From Climacium dendroides (Eukaryota; Streptophyta; Bryopsida; Hypnales; Climaciaceae), in assembly GCA_950106755.1 (NCBI GenBank), contig OX467091.1:28568306-28632305 (forward strand): a stretch of DNA of 64,000 nucleotides, given 5' to 3'. Positions 44,520 to 56,900 of the stretch are shown piece after piece. The notes under the pieces were generated by a model. That model made no database searches. It was not told where the DNA came from and worked only from the letters and a program-made list of their open reading frames with translations. Numbering within the stretch: the first letter of the stretch is position 1; every line of letters begins with the position of its first letter. Made by a program: the position numbers and the translations under genes.

Positions 44520-47250
44520 CTATAGCTGGAGCTCTTCTTCATTGTCCAATATAATAGCTTCAGAAGAACTGTATGTGCCGCTAGGGTGCACGTCTGAGCC
44601 TGAGACTCTGTCGTGATACATGAAAGAGACGACTCCAGACTTGATCGCACTTTCAAGCGCAGGATCATCAACATCTTTGGAGTGATCCATCCAGGCCTTG
44701 CCGGGAGCTGTTTTTGTCCGAGAAATAAGGTCGAAGGTGTTACAGTTCGTCTCCAGATATAATCCGAAAAGCTCTCGAAGCTCCTCCTTGGAAAAGTGGC
44801 GACTTATGCTGCTCTTTTTGATTTGGCCATCTACATCTCCTTTCACAGCTACAGACATTCCTCCTTTCATGATCTTACGCTGGTATATTCTTTCTTCAAT
44901 GCTGCCCTTAGAGAGAAGTATATAAATCAGATTCGGTTTCAGCTGCCCCTCTCTCCACACAGGTTTCCTCATCTGGCGCTGCCCATCTCGCTCTAGGCAC
45001 TTGGTCTTGGTGATTTGGGAGTTCTAAGTTCAAATTTCGGTTTTCATCTGCGGAAGTGTTGTGCTTGATGTTGGAAACTGATCTGTTGCGATGCTTTGTC
45101 TTGCAGAGCCGTGAAGACATCGAGGGAATAAAGCCTGCAAGCTCCGTGCGAATTCTCACAGAGCATTCGGGAAGCAACCATGTGTAAAGTACATAGCCTG
45201 AATAACAGAAGAAACGGCCGTGGAAGCAATGTAACCCCTCTCCCACTAGGTTCCTCCACTGCTCTGCATCTAGGGAGTGAATTGAAAACTTCTCGTCGCA
45301 TTGCTCACTAACCGCCAGATCAAGAGGAGGCCTAGCAGTCAAAAGAATCGCGGAGATGTTAATTGCCTCAGAAACAGCTTCGAGAAGCTGTAAGATGGAA
45401 TCTGGCTTCGACCAAAATCCCATGATGCCCATGGAACTCATCCCTACGAAAATTGGTCGAGAATCCCTGTGATCTGAAATGAGGCGAGAAAGCTTTGCCG
45501 GTGGTTGGTAACTCGTCTTCTTCATGTCATCTATGGAAATATCCAGTTGAGAGTTTGGTTCTACCTGGAAACTACCAACAGAGCAAGTTCTCTCATTCAA
45601 AACCTCTGTCAATTTGGGATGATCCTACGTTTGAATAATATCACCCTCGCTTGTAGCTTCTATCATCTCATGGCAAATTGTAAAAGAGGAGGGTCCAGAG
45701 TAATAAACCTCTTCCTCAGAGCGCCGTAGATCACCAAGATCTCACCGTCCTGATTTAGTTCGAGGCAAAGGGCGAAGTCCAATAGACATCTGGCCCACAC
45801 GCGCGCCGCATAACATTATTCACCAGAGCGGGGGGTACCCTTTTGCTTGCCCCGAAATCGGGAGCCCCCAGCCCTAGAACTTTCCCAAAAACTAAGTCAC
45901 AGTAAAAAACGAGCTGTAAGCACCAGACCTGCACTCGCTCCGTGGACTTCGGCGCCCGCGCTAGAAAAGAACGACTGTCATCCAAAAACTTGAAGACGGA
46001 CCCACCTAGTACAGTAGTTCTTGACTTTTTAATACCTGGCCCCGGGCCAAGATCATGGGCCAGATCATGGTCACGTCCAGAGGCTGTCTAACTCACTTAC
46101 CTCTTCCACAGCGAATGGAGAACCTTGACTTTAATTTAAGACCCTCCCAGGCATCCCGGAGGGTATTATCCCTCTCTGACAAAGGAACTCCACAACCCAG
46201 TTAGTAATGTTATAGCAATCGCCTGAGAATCGGTAGTTGGGTTCCAATCAGGATCAAACAGTACAAGTCTATTGGTTCCGATGAGATTGAGTCCAGTTCC
46301 ACCCGCCTTGGATGACAAGAGGAAAACGAAAAAAAATCTCTGAACCCACTATTTAATTGATCAACAAGTGATTGTCGTTTTGAAGACTCGGTTGAACCGT
46401 CCAATCGTAACCACTTCCAACCCTGACTTGTGCACATATCCTGAATTAAGTCCAGTGTCCGAGTGAAATTGGAAACGACGACCACCCTGTCCTTACATGC
46501 AGTTGAAGAGTCTGTATCCAGTGTCTGGAGAGCCAGTACAAACATAACATTTTCCCCGACAAATTCCATCCCTCATTCGATAACGTAACCCTTGATTGGA
46601 GGACCTCACCAAATCTGCTCCATTCAAGAGCATTAATCTGAGAGTTCAATTCCGGTCCCAGGTTTTTTTCTTCCGCAATATCGTTGTAACTAAGTTAAGG
46701 GTGACTACACAACTTCCTTAAAGAGGTTGTTGAGGACAAGATCATGGCATAAAGACAGATCTGAAGTGGTTGTAATCTCCAGAATACAAAAAGCTCTGTT
46801 TTGGGTGTTAAATATTGATTGTTGATATCTACTGTCCTCCGAAGAATGCAGAATTGGGTCCTCGATTGTAGTTCAAGAGACCTGGCTTTTCCTAACCTCT
46901 GGTCCTCTAAACTTGCAATGCGATCCTGACTGAATTCAATAGGCTCTGCAAAAGTCCGCTTGAATGCAGACAGCGGGCCTAAAAGTCCAGGATTGGCAAA
47001 ATCAATCATAGCATAAAACTCGTTCAAATCATTCTGCACCGGGGTTCATGTCAAAAGTATTTTACGAGGGCAACTGAAGCTGAACGAGAGCATCGATGGT
47101 CTTCTTACCAGCACGATTCTTGAGGCGAAACCAGCAGTCCTAGTTTTGCGGATGCAATTATGTCGACATGCTTGCGCATAATTTCATAGGATGTTATCAA
47201 AAGCGGATTTACAAACACAACTCTGATAGATAATTAAAAGAAACCCTCAA
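44520..47250 (-). pseudogene. RAD54-like SNF2 ATPase gene relic, interrupted
   Basis: RAD54 remodels nucleosomes and aids strand exchange with RAD51 in homologous recombination. Minus-strand pieces follow RAD54 order: LLITSYEIMRKH and RLKNRAGKKTIDAL (about 47210-47110), a motif-III region with VQNDLNEFYAMIDFANPG (about 47040), ILRRTVDINNQYL, SLRKLCSHP (about 46700), VVVVSNFTRTLDL (about 46480), [29 protein letters not shown] (about 46300, after a frameshift in a T run), FDPDWNP, then after a gap VWREGQLKPNLIYILLSKGS and EERIYQRKIMKGG (about 44960-44860). Damage: several frameshifts, TAA 46697-46695 and the loss of the DEGH region. The last exon ends TAG|GTAAGT at 44522-44518, where CAG|GTAAGT would be usual. 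Walker A lies in missing upstream exons. It is a dead fragment. Confidence 0.75.
45150..45612 (-). pseudogene. Sterol glucosyltransferase-like fragment inside the RAD54-like relic
   Basis: The minus frame from 45612 reads RPIFVGMSSMGIMGFWSKP (about 45455-45400), then GLHCFHGRFFCYSGYVLYTW and LLPECSV (about 45230-45165). This is the arrangement of UGT80-type sterol 3-beta-glucosyltransferases, which glucosylate membrane sterols with UDP-glucose. The match stops before the HHGGSGT donor-binding motif, where the sequence turns unrelated, so the enzyme is incomplete. It separates RAD54 motif V (about 46250) from the VWREGQ region (about 44960) in the same orientation. An exon-shuffled or captured gene fragment is the simplest reading. 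Confidence 0.55.
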
Positions 47251-50200
47251 CCCCCAAAATATGACGCATTCTAGAATCCCAATGAACAAATAAATTCCAC
47301 ACTACCTACACGTTATCAACGTAGGAAATCATTTCAGTTGAATTGTGATCTAAGCTCTTGAACCAGTATGGTAGGGCAAATTGAACGAAACACAAAATTG
47401 AATGTGATATTTCACAATGCAATGTCTGCCACGGTCCAGCATTCATACAGATTGGAGATGCCATATTTCTGTAGCAAATCTGCAAGTGGAAAAGCTTTAT
47501 CACCGCATGAAATACACGCAACTTTGGACCTCTGGGTTTAACTAGGCATTGCAATGATTGGATCGAGCAGTAATGCACCCTGTGCAGCAACCCATCCACA
47601 GGGCAGTGTGCGACTTGCAAGTGCAGCGCTCGTTGTGAGGCTTATGGTTCTCAAGAATGTCAAAAAGCAGTCTTGCCGACCTACAACATTTGCATCAAGC
47701 AACAATAATGATTTTTTATTTTATAATTAAGAAAAAAATTTAGAAAGCAGTGTGCCGTGCTCTCTCAAATACAAATTTATTCTTGTACTGTTAAAGTGGG
47801 CACATCTTGATCACAAGGAAGGCACCAAAAATTTGGTCCACCTTAGACGCAAGCATGCAAAAATCATGATGTTCAAGTGCACATAGCTCACAAATAGACC
47901 TGCTGGCCGGCATGGATCTGCAAAATGCCAATTTCGTGAAAATACGTTGTTTCAACAAATACGAAATTTTGTAACTATGCTCCATCTACGTATTTCGATC
48001 CTGTGGGACTCCATACTGCAAATTAATCCACTGCTTGGAACGAAACTATTTTAGCCATTCAAGATAAATTTGTTGATCGACAACTTGTGCGACGCGATCA
48101 CAAGCCAGAAGTGCAAACTGATTGCTGTCGCAACAGGTTAGCTAGACACTGAAGGGGACAATACGTGCCATGAGAAGTGCAGTTGACGTAGTCCCAGCGA
48201 GGAATGGGTGAGCCTGGACCGTGTGAATATAAATGTGCTGCACTTGTCGATCGAAGGTCAACATTAATTGGTCGATTAATTGCTAACTCTTCTTCTTCAC
48301 TGGCAGTGCTGAATTTTTTTTGGTGGATTTTCATCTTGTCCTATCCAAAAACATACCTTGGATGTACGTCTGATGTGAGGATAATCACCATGCCAATTTA
48401 AGTTCATTTGCCCTTGTGGCTGATTTTCATATTTCATCGAATGGCTTTTTGACATTTCTACAAATTAAATGGTAGTCTCTCTGGGGACTGCAAGTAATGA
48501 CTTTATTCAAAATGTCAATTTCGTTAAATTTGAAATATTCCACAAGACCTGAAAATTGTGAACTTTACAATGGTCTCATTTTACGCCACAAACTAGGACA
48601 GGGATAGATTTGGGTTGAGGACCGCAGCCTGAACCACGTCCAAGTAATGGAATGTCTTCAATTTAACGAAATTGACGTTTCAATTAGTTCGTGTGATATG
48701 TGAACGGGAGTCATGTTTAATTTACTGCCTGTAACGCACCTTACCCCACACCCCACAAAAATCCAATAATAAGCAATAGAAAGACAAAGATATGGGTACA
48801 CGTGAATAGGAATCATTACAGCTCAATCAGGTTCTTCAATTTACAGATTTCCATAGAGAACGGTGCATTCAACGGATTTCGGTTAAAGTTCCTGCAACAA
48901 ACAGCAACAAAACTTAAGCATTAGGACAAAATTATGCAACAGTTATTCTAATATACCGAAGCTTGTTATAAGACCAATAATGTCCAACAGAAGTAATAAA
49001 TCGTAAGATTCTAGCATTCCAAATACCTACAACAATCAACTGCACCATACTTTGTTAAAATGCCAATATTGCAAGAAACGGCCACTCTCTCAAATGTCTA
49101 TCAGGAACCTCAGATCTAAATCAATCCTAATTTCAAGAGCTCTGTGCGCTTGACTATCACAGTTTTGGCACTCTAAAAACTAACCATTTTAACTTGTAAT
49201 TTTAGTGCTATATATATGGCCTTGCGTTTACCGTTCGTTTTGGGGTACAAGTGAATGGTGACTCTGTGGCATGGCCTCGTTTCAAAAGATCTGGACTGAA
49301 TTGAATTGAAATTCTGAGTAATCAGATAAGAAGTAGGTCCAGATGAAGAACACTCGGAACAGAGGGTTGGTTCGACTTCTTCCCCTGTGACCCTAAAGCT
49401 GGAGGTTCATAAATCCTTTTTGTTCCATTATTGCCACGTTTGGCTTTAATCGATTAAATCTATTATCAGCAAAAAACTGATCAAAAGAGGGGCGCCCTCG
49501 CGAGCTCTCGGTGCTAGGGCTGTTATCAGTCCCAATCCTAGTGATCACCGAGCCCCATGCATGCAATTATGAATTTGTTATGAATTTGTTTTCTTTTGTT
49601 CATCTGTTTCTTTTCTTCCCGTTCTTTCCAATTTACTGTAAGTATGATTCGGGTTGTGAAAAAACAGTTGACCGTACATTGTTGTGTTAATTGATTGGAG
49701 TGAAGTGCACAATTCAGTTGGTGTCACTGCAGTTATGCGTCCGATTTGGTCACTGTATGTATAAATTGGATTGTGAAGTAAATTTGAGCGTACATTGCTA
49801 TATATCAAATTGACTGGAATAAGCGAAGTGTCGCATTGAAGGAACTCAAGGTAGTTATACTTTTAATGGAAAGAAAATGTGGTGCACTGACGGTCTTAAA
49901 ATATTGTTGTATTTTATACATATAATTTACCACTCAAGTATTGAACTTATGTAAAAGAGTGAAGATACTCAAATGAAATTAATCCCTACACTAAGTAGGT
50001 CTCATAGAAAAGATTTGACACTTGTAATAAATTTTTGTTCAAAAAAAGGAAAACCCAAGTTCTAAATAGTTATTAAAGATGAAATTGACATTTGTAATTT
50101 ACCACTCAAGTATTGAACTCATGTAAAAGAATCATGGAACTCAAATAAAATTAATGCCTATACTCACCAAGTTCCACAAAAAACACTTGACACTTGTGAT

Positions 50201-50289
50201 AATATCTTCATCAAAAAACAAAAAAAAATCCTAAAATTTCAACATCATCAAAATGACATTTGTAAAATACCACTCAACCCTGAACTCAT
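47251..50289. other. Non-coding spacer
   Basis: No recognisable exons. Upstream RAD54-like exons were looked for and not found. Short microsatellite-like AT runs are present. From about 49900 diverged pieces of the 350-bp satellite appear. Confidence 0.45.
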
Positions 50290-52760
50290 TAAAATATTGT
50301 TGTATTTTATACATATAATTGCAAATCAATCATAGGTGACATTTTTCTTGTTTTCAACACTATGAAATCCACCCACAAGTTGCAAAAAAACATTGGACTT
50401 GAAATTCAAACTCACATTGGATCCATGCAAGTCTCTGCATATTCCAAACCTCCCTAAATATTAAAAAATGCACTTACTGTACTTTATAGCACCAACTACA
50501 AATAACTCATAAATGATGCATTATTTATTGAAAATCAACAAGCCTAGAAGTTGTAAATAAATTTAGGACCCCAAATTCACGTCCAAAATTTATCAATGCA
50601 AGTAGAGGGCTATTTAACAACCACCTTGAATTCAAAAAGAAAAGTTGTTGTATTTTACATACATATAATTGCAAATCATGCATGTGTATGAAATTTTTCT
50701 CCTTTTCAACACTATAAAATGGACCCACAAGTTGCAAAAAAAAAATTGGACTTGAAATTCAAGCTTACATTGGATCCATGCAAGTCTTTGCCTATTTCAA
50801 CCCTCCCTAAACATTGAAAAATGTACTCGCTGTACTTTATAGGACCAACTATAAAGAACTCATAGATGATGCGTTGTTTATTGAAAATCAACAAGCCTAG
50901 AAGTTGTAAATAAATTTAAGACACCATGTTCATGGCCAAAATTTACCAATGCAAGTAGAGGGTTATTTAACAACCACCTTGAACTCAAAAAGAAAAGTTG
51001 TTGTATTTTATTTATATAATTGCAAATCAATCATGGGTGTGACATTTCTCTCGTTTTCAACATTATGAAATCGACCCACAAGTTGCAAAAAAAATTGGAC
51101 TTGAAATTCAAGCTCATATTGGATCCATGCAAGTCTTTGCCTATTTCAAAACCTCCCTAAACATTGAAAAATTCGCTCGCTGTACTTTAGAGCACCAACT
51201 ACAAATGACTCATAGATGATGCATTGTTCTTTGAAAAGCAACAAGCTTAGAAGTTGTAAATCAATTTAGGACCCCAAATTCACGGCCAAAATTTATCAAT
51301 GCAAGTAGAGGGCTATTTAACAACCACCTTGAACTCAAAAAGAAAAGTTGCTATATTTTATACATATAATTGCAAATCAAGCATGTATATGAAATTCTTG
51401 TCCTTTTCAACACTATGAAATGGACCTACAAGTTGCAAAAAAAAGTTGGACTTGAAATTCAAGCTCACATTGGATCCATGCAACTCTTTGCCTATTTCAA
51501 ACCCTCCCTAAACATTGAAAAATTCGCTCGCTGTACTTTAAAGCACCAACTACAAATAACTCATAAATGATGCGTTGTTTTATGAAAATCAACAAGTTAA
51601 GAAGTTGTAAATCAATTTAGGACCCCAAATTCACGGCCAAAATTTATCAATGCAAGTAGAGGGCTATTTAACAACCACCTTGAATTCAAAAAGAAAAGTT
51701 GTTGTATTTTATACATATAATTGCAAATCAAGCATGTATATGAAATTCTTGTCCTTTTCAACACTATGAAATCAACCCAGAAGTTGCAAAAAAATGTTGG
51801 ATTTGAAATTCAAGCTCATATTGGATCCATGCAAGTCTTTGCCTATTTCAACCCTCCCTAAACATTGAAAAATGTACTTGCTGTACTTTATAGGACCAAC
51901 TATAAAGAACTCATAGATGATGCGTTGTTTTTTGAAAATCAACAAGCCTAGAAGTTGTAAATAAATTTAAGACACCATGTTCATGGCCAAAATTTACCAA
52001 TGCAAGTAGAGGGTTATTTAACAACCACCTTGAACTCAGAAAGAAAAGTTGCTGTATTTTATACATATAATTGCAAATCAAGCATGTATATGAAATTCTT
52101 GTCCTTTTCAACACTATGAAATGGACCTACAAGTTGCAAAAAAAAGTTGGACTTGAAATTCAAGCTCACATTGGATCCATGCAACTCTTTGCCTATTTCA
52201 AACCCTCCCTAAACATTGAAAAATTCGCTTGCTGTACTATATAGCACCAACTACAAATAACTCATAAATGATGCATTGTTTTTTGAAAAACAACAAGCTT
52301 AGAAGTTGTAAATCAATTTAGGACCCCAAATTCATGGCCAAAATTTATCAATGCAAGTAGAGGGCTATTTAACAACCACCTTGAATTCAAAAAGAAAAGT
52401 TGTTGTATTTTATTTATATAATTGCAAATCAAGCATGGGTGTGACATTTCTCTCGTTTTCAACATTATGAAATGGTCCCACAAGTTGCAAAAAAAAATTG
52501 GACTTGAAATTCAAGCTCACATTGGATCCATGCAACTCTTTGCCTATTTCAAACCCTCCCTAAACATTGAAAAGTTCACTCGCTGTACTTTATAGCACCA
52601 ACTACAAATGACTCATAAATGATGCGTTTTTTAAAAAAAATCAACAAGCCTAAAAGTTGTAAATAAATTTAGGATACCAAATTCATGGCCAAAAATTATC
52701 AATGCAAGTAGGGAGCTATTTAACAACCACCTTGAATTCAATAAGGAAAAGTTGTTGTGA
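50290..52760 (+). repeat. ~350-bp AT-rich satellite, about 7 units
   Basis: Units begin near 50290, 50643, 50996, 51346, 51697, 52045 and 52403 (spacing 348-357 bp). Each holds GTTGTATTTTA, TTGGATCCATGCAA, CCCTCCCTAAACATTG and GGCTATTTAACAACCACC. Short frames within are not genes. Confidence 0.9.
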
Positions 52761-53814
52761 TATTTAGACATAAATGGAAATGAATCATGCTTGTTTTATT
52801 TGTTTTCGAGTATCGTAATCCCAATTCTCATTAATAGTGGGAGTACATTTTAAACAGGTATTTAGGGGGGATTTTAGAAAGTGGTTTGAAATTATGTGTC
52901 TTTATGCTATTTGCAAACACCATAGCTTAAGTGTGGGGAGAATAAATATAATGGAAGCTAGCTGAATACATTTTTGATGTCACTGGGTCCCAACCAATTG
53001 CACGTCTAAACTTGCAATTCATGAGCTTTTTTCGTTTTTCGTTTTTATTCCTTGAAACACATGGACAATTTTCTTTGAATGGTTAAAAGGTACCCCAAGT
53101 CAAAGTATGAGATCCTCGGCAGGGTGTTGTTTTTCAGATTTTTAAAAACTAAATTTGATTAACTGCACAATGAGCAGTCAAGCTACCCAAGGATATTTTT
53201 AATGCATGATCTGGAAGCACCTCCCTAAGTGGTAGGATCTAATTTAGATCAGCTTGATGTCAGGGGAGTTGTACCCGAAGTCGTGTAGGATTTCCAGGCT
53301 GATTTCAGGCTATCATTTTGAGTTATTAAATTAATATGCTTCTACAGTTTGGAGGGAATTCAGGCAGGGCAGTTTGAATTGTTGGTGGGCTGGTACGATT
53401 ATATGCAGGATTCTTAGGCTTCCTTTTCAGTTGGTATAGTTCTTGGGTCATTTGTCATTTCAGGCTCTAACTTTGTATGTAATTCTGACTGTGATTGGAC
53501 CCTTCAATTAATTGTCTATATCTCACCTGTATGCATTTGTGAAAATGTAAGCAACAATGCAGTTAGTCAAAAGAAGATAGTAGTATTCAATTATGATAAC
53601 GTAAAATTACATACTACATAGAATAGTGAAAGTAGGTTGCTCTCCACAACTTCCTCAACATTTGACACTATATAAATATTTACTCTTGCTATTAAAAAAC
53701 GCACTACTATTGAATTAGGTATTAAAATAATTATAATTCAAGAAAATCCATGTGTACAAATGAAAATATTTGTAGAAGTATTTGTTGAATTTCATGGCTT
53801 GCAAAGTAACTTTC
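52761..53814. other. Non-coding, unique-looking sequence between satellites
   Basis: No ORF or repeat could be recognised. Confidence 0.45.
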
Positions 53815-53945
53815 TTCGGATAAGGCAATTGAGTCAGTAGATACAAATTGTATACCTTGAATCAATAGGAATCATTCAAGTACAATAAGGCTTAATATGT
53901 AGTGTTTTCCAAAATTGAACATGGATTCATAAAAATCCAACTTAT
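53815..53945 (-). repeat. Flank segment F, inverted copy
   Basis: Reverse complement of 38965-39100 with moderate divergence. It marks the left edge of the large satellite. Confidence 0.7.
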
Positions 53946-53949
53946 AAGT

Positions 53950-56900
53950 CTATTTAATTCCATACACATACGTAGAAATTTATAGTATTTTCTTATTTGG
54001 TCCACTAAATTACAGCCCACCTAACATACATTCATTCATAATTTCAAAAATAACATGAATTTTGAAATTATTTTCATGAATTCCACAAGATTAAAAAATT
54101 TATAACTTATGGGTACACTTCATTCTATACACATAAGTAGAAATTAGAGATATTTTCTTATTTGGTTCACTAAATTACAGCCTACCTAACATACATTCCT
54201 TTATAAATTCAAAAATAACATGAATTTCAAAATTATTTTCATGAATTCCACAAAATTAAAAAATTTAGAACTTATGGGTACACTTCATTCTATACACACA
54301 AGTAGAAATTTGAGATATTTTCATATTTGGTTCACTAAATTACAGCCCACCTAACATACATTCATTCATTATTTCAAAAATAACATGAATTTCAAAATTA
54401 TTCTCATGATTTCCACAAAAATAAAAAATTTAGAACTTATGGGAACACTTCATTCTATACACGTAAGTAGAAATTTGAGATATTTTCTTATTTCGTTCAA
54501 TAAATTACAGCCCACCTAACATACATTCATTTATGGATTAAAAAATAACATGAATTTCAAAATTATTCTCATGTATTCCACAAAATTAAAAAATTTAGAA
54601 CTTATGGGTACACTTCATCCTATACACATAAGTAGAAATTTGAGATATTTTCTTATTTGGTCCACTTAATTACAGCCCACCTAACATACATTCATTTATT
54701 AATTAAAAAATAATATGATTTTCAAAATTATTCTCATGAATTCCACAAAATTAGAAAATTTAGAACTTGTGGGTACACTTCATTCTATACACATAAGTAG
54801 AAATTTGAGATATTTTCTTATTTGGTTCACTAGATTATAGCCCACCTAACATACATTCTTTCAGAATTTCAAAAATAACATGAATTTCAAAATTATTCTC
54901 ATGAATTCCACAAAAGTAAGAAATTAAAAACTTATGCGTACACTTCGTTCTATACATTTAAGTAAAAATTTGTGATATTTTCTTATTTGGTTCACTAACA
55001 TACATTCATTCATTATTTCAAAAATAACATGAATTTCAAAATAATTCACATGAATTCCTCAAAATTAAAAAATTTAGAACTTATGGGTACACTTCATTCT
55101 ATACACATAAGTAGAAATTTGAGATATTTTCTTATTTGGTCCCCTTAATTACAGCCCACCTAACATACATTCATTTATAAACTAAAAAATAACATAAATT
55201 TCAAAATTATTCTCATGAATTCCTCAAAATCAGAAAATTAATAACTTGTGGTTACACTTCATTCTATACACATAAGTAGAAATTTGTGATATTTTCTTAT
55301 TTGGTTCACTAAATTAGAGCCCACCTAACATACATTCATTTATAAATTAAAAAATAACATGATTTCCAAAATTATTCTCTTGAAATCCAAAAAATTAAAA
55401 AATGTAGAACTTATGGAAACACTTCATTCTATACACATATGTATAAATTTGTGATATTTTCTTAGGTCCCTAAATGCCGGGCCTCTAACCACTGATTTCA
55501 AGCCTCCTTGCCACCACCCAGTTTGTTGCCATTGTAGGATTAGATATGTATGAAAATTTTTATATTTATTTTTCAAAGTTGCAACTACATGTCGTCTTTA
55601 CTTCACAAAAAATTTATTTTGAGGAAAATTGATTTTTTAAAGATTTTTGGAAGGAAAAGTAAAGAAAAATCATATCAAATACGAATTTATTTCAAAACAT
55701 CTGAAAATTTCACCATGTGTGTACATGACAATGACAAACATCATGGTGTATACTCAAGTCCCGTGACATTCTATAATTAGAATGTAGTAGACATCAAAAA
55801 TACAACCAAATTGCAAATTACAATGAAATATTCAATATTACGAATTTTTCCAAAATTTCAATTGGAGTAGAAACTAGAGTAGGGTTACTTCATTTTGTTA
55901 GTTGGGTTCAAACTCAAAAAACATCATTTTCATGGAGAAATTTCAGATTTAGAGCAAGAAGAAACAACTTCCTTAAATACACTGAAAATAGCATATTTTA
56001 TGATCCGTTTTTTTTACTAACTTCTCATTCATGTGATGACAAACAATACCAAAACTACAAAATCACTTAGGAACTCTTCATAATCCACCATAAAAGATCA
56101 AGAAGAAAAAAGTGGATGAAAAATTGTTTTCCATCTCCTTCCATATTGATGCTCAGTCCTCCAAACGCCACAAAATGGCGTTGGCAGCGTTACTGGGTTA
56201 AGAAATTTAGAACTTCAGAGTACACTTCATTCTATACTCATAAGTAGAAATTTGAGATATTCTCTTATCTGGTTCACTAAATTACAGCCCACCTAACATA
56301 CATTCATTTATTAATTCAAAAATAATATGAATTTCAAAATTATTCTCATAAATTCCACAAAATTAGAAAATTTAGAACTTATGGATACAATTTATTGTAT
56401 ACACATACGTAGAAATTTGAGATATTTTGTTATTTGGTTCACTAAATTACAGCCCACCTAACATACATTCATTCATAATTCCAAAAATAACATAAATTTC
56501 AAAATTATTCTCATGAATTCTACAAAATTAGAAAATTTAGAACTTATGGATACACTTCATTCTATACACATACGTAGAAATTTGAGATATTCTCTTATCT
56601 GGTTCACTAAATTACAGCCCACTTAACATACATTCATTTATTAATTCAAAAATAATATGAATTTCAAAATTATTCTCATGAATTCCACAAAATTAGAAAA
56701 TTTAGAACTTATGGGTTCACTTCATTCTATACACATAAGTAAAAATTTGAGATATACTCTTCCTTGGTTCACTAAATTACAGCCCACCTAACATACATTC
56801 ATTCATAATTTCAAAAATAATATGAATTTCAAAATTATTCTCATGAAATCCAGCAAATTAGAAAATTTATAACTTATGGGAACACTTCATCCCATACACA

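Noticed and set aside
1..47000. Reassigned UAG codon (TAG read as glutamine)
   Set aside because: TGA and TAA nonsense codons and frameshifts occur in the same relics, splice sites are damaged too, and nuclear UAG reassignment is not known in land plants. Decay is simpler.
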